This document shows, in pieces, positions 57,831 to 64,000 of a stretch of DNA of 64,000 nt. Both the position numbers and the translations under genes were made by a program. Position 1 is the first letter of the stretch, and each line of letters begins with the position of its first letter. The stretch is from Spisula solida. Its lineage: Eukaryota > Mollusca > Bivalvia > Venerida > Mactridae. The notes beneath the pieces are model-generated. The model saw only the letters and a list, made by a program, of their open reading frames with translations. It ran no database searches and had not been told where the DNA came from. The stretch covers positions 53,904,734 to 53,968,733 of the forward strand of contig OX365946.1 of NCBI GenBank assembly GCA_947247005.1, written 5' to 3'.

Positions 57831-58304
57831 ATGTCCAGAAGACTGCACGATTTGCTTGCGGAAAGGAGTATATCCACGAAAGGTCTGAATTGGCCTAAAA
57901 ATTATTAAATTATCATTGTACTTCAATCATACATAAAAAACTTACAAAAAATTAGCCTTGCTGTTTTGATATACTCCGCTGAAACCCACCCACTTAAACA
58001 AAAACTGTTGAGCATTTTGAGCATCATTTTCACACTGGTGGCATCCGAGAACGGTTACTTAATTTTACCACTGCTTTGTATCAGCAAATGCAACCAAATA
58101 CATAAAAAACATTGTCGTTCTTCAATGCAACTAGATTCAAAAAGCGGAAAAAAATCGTAAATTAAGACTGAAATCAGGCCAGACGTCTATTTTTAGAAAA
58201 AATGACGTCAAAAACCATTTTGTTCAAGAATTTGAAAACAATATTTATTGTTTAATATATTTTGTCAAAACCTTCTTTTTGTTTTCATGGTAACAGACTA
58301 GAAT

Positions 58305-60960
58305 TGTTATTATTATTATTATTTTATTATTATTATACCATATTTATATAGCACTTTTATCATGTAATTACACGTTCAAAGGTGCTTTATAATCACATTT
58401 AAGACATGATTAAAACAATTTTACATAGATATATGCATGCAAACATAACAACAAATGTATATATCTATATTAAAGTTTAAGGCTAAAATCCTCCCTCAAA
58501 TACCCCTTAAATGGGTGTTTCAAGAGCAGCGTCCTTTAAGGAGGCAGGAGACCCCCGATTTATTTACTACTGTACTAGTGTTTCAAGAACAGCGTCGCAT
58601 ACCACTGCAACAAGAAACCGTCTCCAAAGGTATAAATGTACTACCTTTTAGGAGACCCTTAAAAACTCAAACTATAATCGTCAGCCAGAATATGCTTTGG
58701 TAAAACAGTGCGTTTTTAGCGCTTTCTTGAATGATGGTAGTGTTTTACTATCTCTGAGTGCTGTTGGCAGTGCATTCCAGAGCTTCGGTGCTGCAGCCAT
58801 GAAACATCGATCACCGTACGATACAGTCCTCATCCTCGGCACAACTAGAAGAATAGAGTAACCAGTTAAGATCCTTCAGCACAGGAGTGATGTGGTTGTA
58901 TCGCGGTATCCGTGCGATGAGGCAGGCAGCTGTATTTCGAATATTTTGTAGTTTGTTCAAAATGGTTTTTGGGGAGCCGCACAGTAATGAGTTGCAATAA
59001 TCCAGTCTTGATGTTACTAAAGAATTTATGATGATGGGCTGATCACAGCGTCACCAACTTTTACTGTGATATTCTCGGCAGCATTGGTATTCCGTTTCGG
59101 AACAAACAGGATTACCTCTGTTTTGTCTGCATTAAGTTTCAACAGAGCAATATATCCTTCAGACATGCTTCAATTCGTTGCAGTGTCTCATCGCGTGAAA
59201 CGCAATCCTTCGGTTGGAATGCCATATACAACTGGGAGTCATCAGCGTAGAAATGATGTTGCAGTTGATGCTTTCTGCAGATTGCACTCACTGGTTTTGT
59301 ATACATGATGTAGTTTTTGGGACCAAGCACAGAGCCCTGAGGTAGCTATAATTCATCAGTACTGGTTCCGAAAGTTCACTATCAATACAAACAGTCTGGT
59401 AACGGTCACACAGATATGATTTCATCCACTCCAATGGTTTGCCTACTATACCAAAATGATTTTCAAGTCGGCGTAGGAGGGTGGTGTGATCAATGGTATC
59501 AAATGCTGCTGATAAATCAAGCATGACAAGGACAGTAGCTTTATTCTGGTCTAGAGAACAAAGGATGTCATTTTGCACACGAAGTAAAGCAGTTTCAGTA
59601 GAATGGAATTTTCTATATGCTGACTGACGTTCTTCATGGAGATTGTACAGTGTTAAGTGCTCATCTAGTTGAGCATCGACTACCTTCTCAAGAACTTTGG
59701 AAATGAAAGGTAAGTTTGACACCGGTCTGTAATTTTTCATTACATTTTGATCAAGGCCTGGCTTCTTTATCAGTGGTCTTATTCTGGAGCTTTTAAAAGC
59801 CGTGGGTACATAAGCATTTTCAAGTGATGCATTTAATAGTCGTGTTAATATTGGCAGTAGTTCATTTAAACAATCCTTCAACAACCATGTTGGGATTGGG
59901 TCAAGCTCACATGATTTACTAGGTGATCTATTTCCGGATTTCTTCTTCGGAAGTCGGAGCAAAACTCAGATAGTTGCTCTTCTCGAAAAGGTGTGTCGAA
60001 TTCAGCAGTGTCACCATGTTGGGTTGACTGAGTAGTGGAGGCAATTTCAGTTCGTATTCCTTCAATTTTGTTGATGAAGAAGTCACTGAAGTCCTGTGCA
60101 AGCAACTTGGCCGATTTATTAGATGGTAACACCACTTCCTTAGCATCGCCCATCAGATGTTTAGTTATCTTAAACAACTCTTTCTGATCGCGACCACATG
60201 CCTCTACCTTATCTGCATAAAAGGTTACTTAAGATTGTTTTAGCAATGTGTAGACTGCCGAACATTGATTTCTATATATTTCATGATCTATCGTTAATTT
60301 AGTGGTTCGCCATTTTCGCTCAAGTTTACGCCTCAGATGTTTGGCGTCATGTAGATCTTCAGTGTACCAAGGACAAGAAGGTCTTTAAACAATGGTTTTA
60401 GATTTGAGGGGAGCATGTTTGTCAATGAGTGGTGACAGTCCATGGGTATACACCTCAACAAGTTCATCAACATCGGAAATGTGCAGCCCGCTTTTCAAAA
60501 CATCTGATGATTGAATGTCTTTTTTGAATTCATTGACATCAATCGATTTTAGCTTTCTAAAATTCACAGTTTTTCTCACAGGAGCAGGTTAAGCAGCGCA
60601 TGCTTTAAATACTACTGCAAAATGGTCACGTGACGTCTTTCCACTGTTATCAGGGAGTCCAGGTCCGATATTTCAACTTGTGAAACAGTAGTGTCAGTGT
60701 CTCTGGTGATAACCACATCCAATGTGTGTCCAGCCACATGAGTTGCCCCAGTTACATGCTGCTGCATGCCGCCTGATTCAAGTACACTGGTGAACTTGGC
60801 AGACTCTGGGTTTGAAAGGGTGTCAAGGTGGATGTTTACATCCCAAACAATAATGATGTTACTTTCTGTAGTTACAAGTTTGGCCAGAAATGATGGCCAC
60901 TCATTTTTACGACGATTAGGGGGTGGCCTATACACGTAGAAGTTCCCGCGTAAAACTTAA
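58305..60960 (-). mobile_element. Degenerate LINE (APE endonuclease plus reverse transcriptase)
   Basis: On the reverse strand in order: endonuclease C-terminal part (60935-60612, MYRPPPNRRKNEWPSFLAKL, GHTLDVVITRD); linker (60579-60385); PWYTEDLHDAKHLRRKLERK (about 60375-60310); pre-RT (60177-59878); RT fingers and palm (59962-59288: NYRPVSNLPFISKVLEKVV, LDLSAAFDTIDHTTLLRRL); the YADD catalytic box (59330-59139, HHFYADDSQLYMAF); and RLDYCNSLLCG plus APKLWNALP (about 59000-58700). The 3' end at about 58305 has GCTATATAAATATGGTATAA and a (TAA)n tail, as in CR1/L2-like LINEs. Frameshifts and stops make it inactive; the usual GDFN of the nuclease reads WDVN. Confidence 0.85.
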
Positions 60961-61059
60961 GTTGTAAAGCACAGAAGAAATTCATGTGATTTATTTCTAA
61001 AACTGTTCCGTAGCGACGTTGTATTTGAAGTTGAGGCTTAAATGAGTTTTTTTGTGTAT

Positions 61060-61560
61060 CTTTTATAAATCTGTTGCCATGGTAACCAAATCAAAATAAT
61101 TGTAAATGTTTTTTTTTGATACATATAATTATGTATGTATGAACATTCTGATGATAGAAACATATTTCTTCAATAATTAAAAAAATAGATCTCATTGGTT
61201 TCAATATGTTTTAATATTTCGGCAAAATTTAATTTTCGTTGCTATGGTAACAGTTCCAATGAACAGCTTAAATTCTAAAAACCCATTAGAAAATTATGTG
61301 ATGTATTTCAAACGATATTCAATTGAATATGTTCCATACAAACAATTTATTTAATGTGGAGTCATAAATGTGCATTTTGGGCATTTTTGAAGCTGTTACC
61401 ATGGCAACCAAATTGAAAATTCGTGATAAAAGATAAGTTTCAAGAATTCTTAATATCACTCTATGTATGCACACTTATATTTCGATTCATCATTTTGAAA
61501 AAAAAAGCTTTTTTCCATTTTTTGGCAAAATATTATACCCGTTACCATGGTAACAGTTTC
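61060..61560. repeat. Four diverged units, each with an RFX X-box-like palindrome
   Basis: GTTGCCATGGTAAC (61073), GTTGCTATGGTAAC (61238), GTTACCATGGCAAC (61395) and GTTACCATGGTAAC (61541) are spaced 165, 157 and 146 bp. The sequence between them is AT-rich with faint similarity. Confidence 0.6.
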
Positions 61561-61712
61561 AACAAAATTTCTTAGAAAATGACTTTTTTGTAAAATACTT
61601 AAACTGGTGGTATAAATCTATCATTTTCACAGGATTTGGACATGGGGCCATTTTTTACCCTTCGTGGCTCTACCCCTTTATTAATTCAACGCAAGAACCT
61701 TGTAATATATGG

Positions 61713-61840
61713 ATGCGTAAAGGTCAGGATCATGTCAAATTATCCGTGCTATACACGATATCTTAGTGTAATTTGGACGAAAGCCAGGCGTGACTATAAG
61801 TATAGCACAGATAATTTGACATGATCGTGACCTTTATGCA
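61713..61840. repeat. Hairpin with about 42-bp arms
   Basis: ATGCGTAAAGGTCAGGATCA followed by TGTCAAATTATCCGTGCTAT pairs with ATAGCACAGATAATTTGACA and TGATCGTGACCTTTATGCAT. The loop is about 44 nt. It contains a diverged AGGTCA/TGACCT pair. Confidence 0.85.
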
Positions 61841-61844
61841 TGAA

Positions 61845-61985
61845 TGTATATCGAGGTTCATGAGTTGAATATATCAATTTCCGCGAGCAAATCGTGCTAT
61901 ATCGGTCCTTTAAATTTGTGTTGGTTTTACACATCGAGCATCTTCGTGATACTTTCCGCTTATGAATATAGACAATATATCAGTT
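61845..61985 (-). repeat. Dispersed repeat, inverted copy of 18930-19065
   Basis: AATTTCCGCGAGCAAATCGT, CATCGAGCATCTTCGTGATA and CTTTCCGCTTATGAATATAG match the other copy in reverse. Confidence 0.7.
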
Positions 61986-61999
61986 GTTAAATTATACTA

Positions 62000-62667
62000 A
62001 TTGAATGTCGAGAGTCGTGTCAAATTCTTTGGACTATACATGTACTAGTATATGATTTGGTTTTACGAAGCATCAAATACTGCAAGCCAGCCTAAATCAT
62101 GAAACAATAATTTAATTATTTTGATCCAACCGGTGCGTTCGGTGTGTTACGGGATATTTTATTTGGTTTAAAAGGACATAATTTTATATCAGTTTTTTTG
62201 GCCTGGGGCGAAGCCCTATGGCCATCGCTATGATACCAATTTCTTAGCCCGCCCGAATTGGCAGACGGCAAAATCCAATTTCCCAAAAAACTCCCAATTT
62301 CATTAAATGCGCATACATGCGCAATAAAAGTAGTTCAACTCAGATCTCACTAACCCGCCTTTAAAAATGCAGAACATCCCTATTTAACATGACAGTTTCA
62401 TGTTAAATAGTGAAAAAAATAGTATTGAAGCAAAATTGGCATTGACAACAACACAGTTTGTATGGTTTATATTGTTTATTTATTCAAGCGAGTGTTGCAA
62501 GGGAGATAACTGATTAGGAGTTTGAATCATTCTTAGACTGGATTACCTCCCCTACCACTACGTTTACAATGCAATGTCCTCATTTTATGAGCAAGCGATG
62601 TCAAACTTGGCAATTAGTATGATTTGGTATACTGATACGCATTATTTCAAGTTAAACATATCATTTA
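62000..62667. other. Intergenic stretch without recognised features
   Basis: No gene. A short inverted pair ATTTAACATGACAGTTTCAT/GTTAAATAG lies at 62381-62410. Confidence 0.4.
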
Positions 62668-62900
62668 TATGAAAATATTGTCAGCGAGATCGTAATATAA
62701 TGTTGTCAATGTGTTCAAGTAAGACTTTTTACAAATTCTTATACTTTGACTAAACTAATCGCGATGTTTGTACCTGGTTGCTTTAAACGCTATATGCAGC
62801 CACAACCCTGACGTATATTCGGAATATCTCGCATATTGTCGCTCAATTAATTCCGTAATCCCGGAAAACGGATTTTACCCTGTTATGTCGATATGGTGAA
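62668..62900 (+). mobile_element. Second copy of the pogo-like element's right part
   Basis: AATATTGTCAGCGAGATCGT, GTGTTCAAGTAAGACTTTTT, TTCGGAATATCTCGC and TCCCGGAAAACGG...TTATGTCGATATGGTGAA match 35585-35810 in the same order. The terminal AGAGGTTGTACTG is missing. Confidence 0.8.
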
Positions 62901-63034
62901 CGTAGTTCAATAGTTGACTATGCATGTATGTGGGTTGTGGGGGGGGCAATAATGGGATTTTGAGATCTCTTGTTTATTACTAGTAGTACATAAACAAGAT
63001 ACAGAGGCAAGTTAAGCATGAACAATAAACTAAC

Positions 63035-63270
63035 CCTACAAATAGATAATTTTAAGTCAGACAGGGAAGGCAGCACTCACAGCTTAACCAGCCGAGCACA
63101 GAAAACATAAAAACACACAAGGTACAAAGCCCACCTGAACCAGCCGAGCGCAGAAAACAAAAAAAACATACAAGGCACAATGCCCAACTAAACAAGTTAT
63201 AATCCTCCAATATTACAATGTCCAAGCTGTCGAAATTCTAAATGATCAAGTTTCAGCAATCAAAAAGCTG
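63035..63270 (-). repeat. Dispersed repeat (family 3), copy 3, internally duplicated
   Basis: On the reverse strand, GGGCATTGTGCCTTGTATG and TTTTCTGCGCTCGGCTGGTT are followed by a second TTTTCTGTGCTCGGCTGGTT and the end GTGCTGCCTTCCCTGTCTGA, matching 45395-45500. Confidence 0.8.
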
Positions 63271-63279
63271 AATGCCCAA

Positions 63280-63740
63280 GCTGAATGACCTGTTTCCAAC
63301 AGTAAAATGGATGAAATACATAGTTTAAGCTGTCAGAAGTCCTAAAAAGTAGAAAAGAAGAAAAAGCTTAGTGTCAATGTTTCAGCTAAATGACCTAGTT
63401 TTAGCAATATATATGAGCAGAATGCCCCCCCCCCAACTGAGTGACCTACTTTGAACAAATAGTTATTCCAGGTAAAATAACCAGGTTTCAACAGCAAAAA
63501 AGAATTATGCCCCTAGCCGAGTGACCTACTTAGAACAATTAGTAATTCCAGGTAAAATAACCACGTTTCAACACAAAACAGAATTATATATGCCCCTAGC
63601 AGAGTGACCTACTTTGAACAATAAGTAATCCCAGATAAAATAACCACGTTTCAACAGCAAAAAAGAATTATGCCCCCTGCCGAGCGACCTAATTTAAACA
63701 AATAGTAAGCCCAAGTAGAATAACCACGTTCCACGAACAC
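63280..63740. repeat. Tandem repeat, about 85-bp units
   Basis: GCCGAGTGACCTACTTAGAA, TAATTCCAGGTAAAATAACC and ACGTTTCAACAGCAAAAAAG recur about five times, starting within a family-3-like AGCTGAATGACCTG context. Confidence 0.85.
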
Positions 63741-63934
63741 AGTGGAGACAAGGGCGCAAGGAAATGAGAAAACTAGCAACCAAAAAAGAAATACAAAAAA
63801 TGTACATCCACAACTCTACAGCTTTCTAAGGTAAAAATAACTGGCAGTAAAAGAGGACGTGTATTTTCAACAAGACATTTTTTATCCGTTTACATTTTCT
63901 TCAGTTTAGTCAGTAAACTGCTTCCCATTTCTCT

Positions 63935-64000
63935 AAAATTCTGGATGCTTTGTATGTACATCTTGTCTTCTGTATGGTTAGTCATACCATTGTGTTGTAT
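63935..64000 (-). repeat. Inverted copy of the 53-bp unit of 49505-50000, cut by the window end
   Basis: TGGATGCTTTGTATGTACAT continuing CTTGTCTTCTGTATG is the reverse complement of CATACAGTAGACAAG/ATGTACATACAAAGCATCCA apart from one or two bases. Confidence 0.8.

Overview
The window is animal genomic DNA and most probably comes from a bivalve mollusc. Genes are split by GT-AG introns and the DNA is AT-rich. Most non-coding sequence is made of dispersed and tandem repeats, non-LTR retrotransposon remains and short inverted-repeat elements. The gene content (a secreted coiled-coil C1q-domain protein, a two-domain Kazal inhibitor, an atypical dual-specificity phosphatase, URB1) and the repeat style fit bivalves. 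The exact taxon cannot be fixed from sequence alone.

Five protein-coding genes can be assembled exon by exon. (1) The 3' half of URB1/NPA1, a nucleolar ribosome-biogenesis factor, runs on the + strand from 978 to 18683 in 16 phase-compatible exons encoding 1,196 residues; its 5' half lies upstream of the window. (2) A two-exon C1q-domain gene lies antisense (9305 to 7790) inside the URB1 intron 7322-11497. (3) A type I membrane protein I cannot name (22836-32371, +) has a signal peptide, two small Cys modules, a Ser/Thr-rich stalk, a transmembrane helix and a tail with an SH3-ligand-like motif. (4) A DUSP14/18/21-like phosphatase (35931-37535, +) has an unusual hydrophobic C-terminus. (5) A secreted two-domain Kazal inhibitor (44244-49331, +) has a clear TATA box.

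The rest is repeats. Several short families sit mainly in introns; many copies carry AGGTCA nuclear-receptor half-sites, some as perfect inverted palindromes. Two arrays of one 24-bp unit, holding repeated CCAAT boxes, flank the Kazal gene (42.3-43.7 and 50.0-51.5 kb). Other tandem arrays lie at 0.45-0.96, 2.95-3.88, 20.3-21.2, 27.2-28.3, 49.5-50.0 and 63.3-63.7 kb. LINE remnants lie at 33.0, 34.9, 46.4 and 58.3-60.96 kb; the last still shows endonuclease and reverse transcriptase. tRNA-derived SINEs occur at 11.7, 19.5, 26.7, 29.1, 38.4 and 39.4 kb.

The most unusual structures are: a 4.8-kb element at 51670-56438 with identical split direct repeats in the order A1...B1A2...B2, the architecture of Ngaro/PAT-type tyrosine-recombinase retrotransposons; an orphan copy of the Kazal promoter at 57282-57553 with no gene behind it; and N-glycosylation sequons spaced exactly 14 residues apart along the C1q coiled coil.
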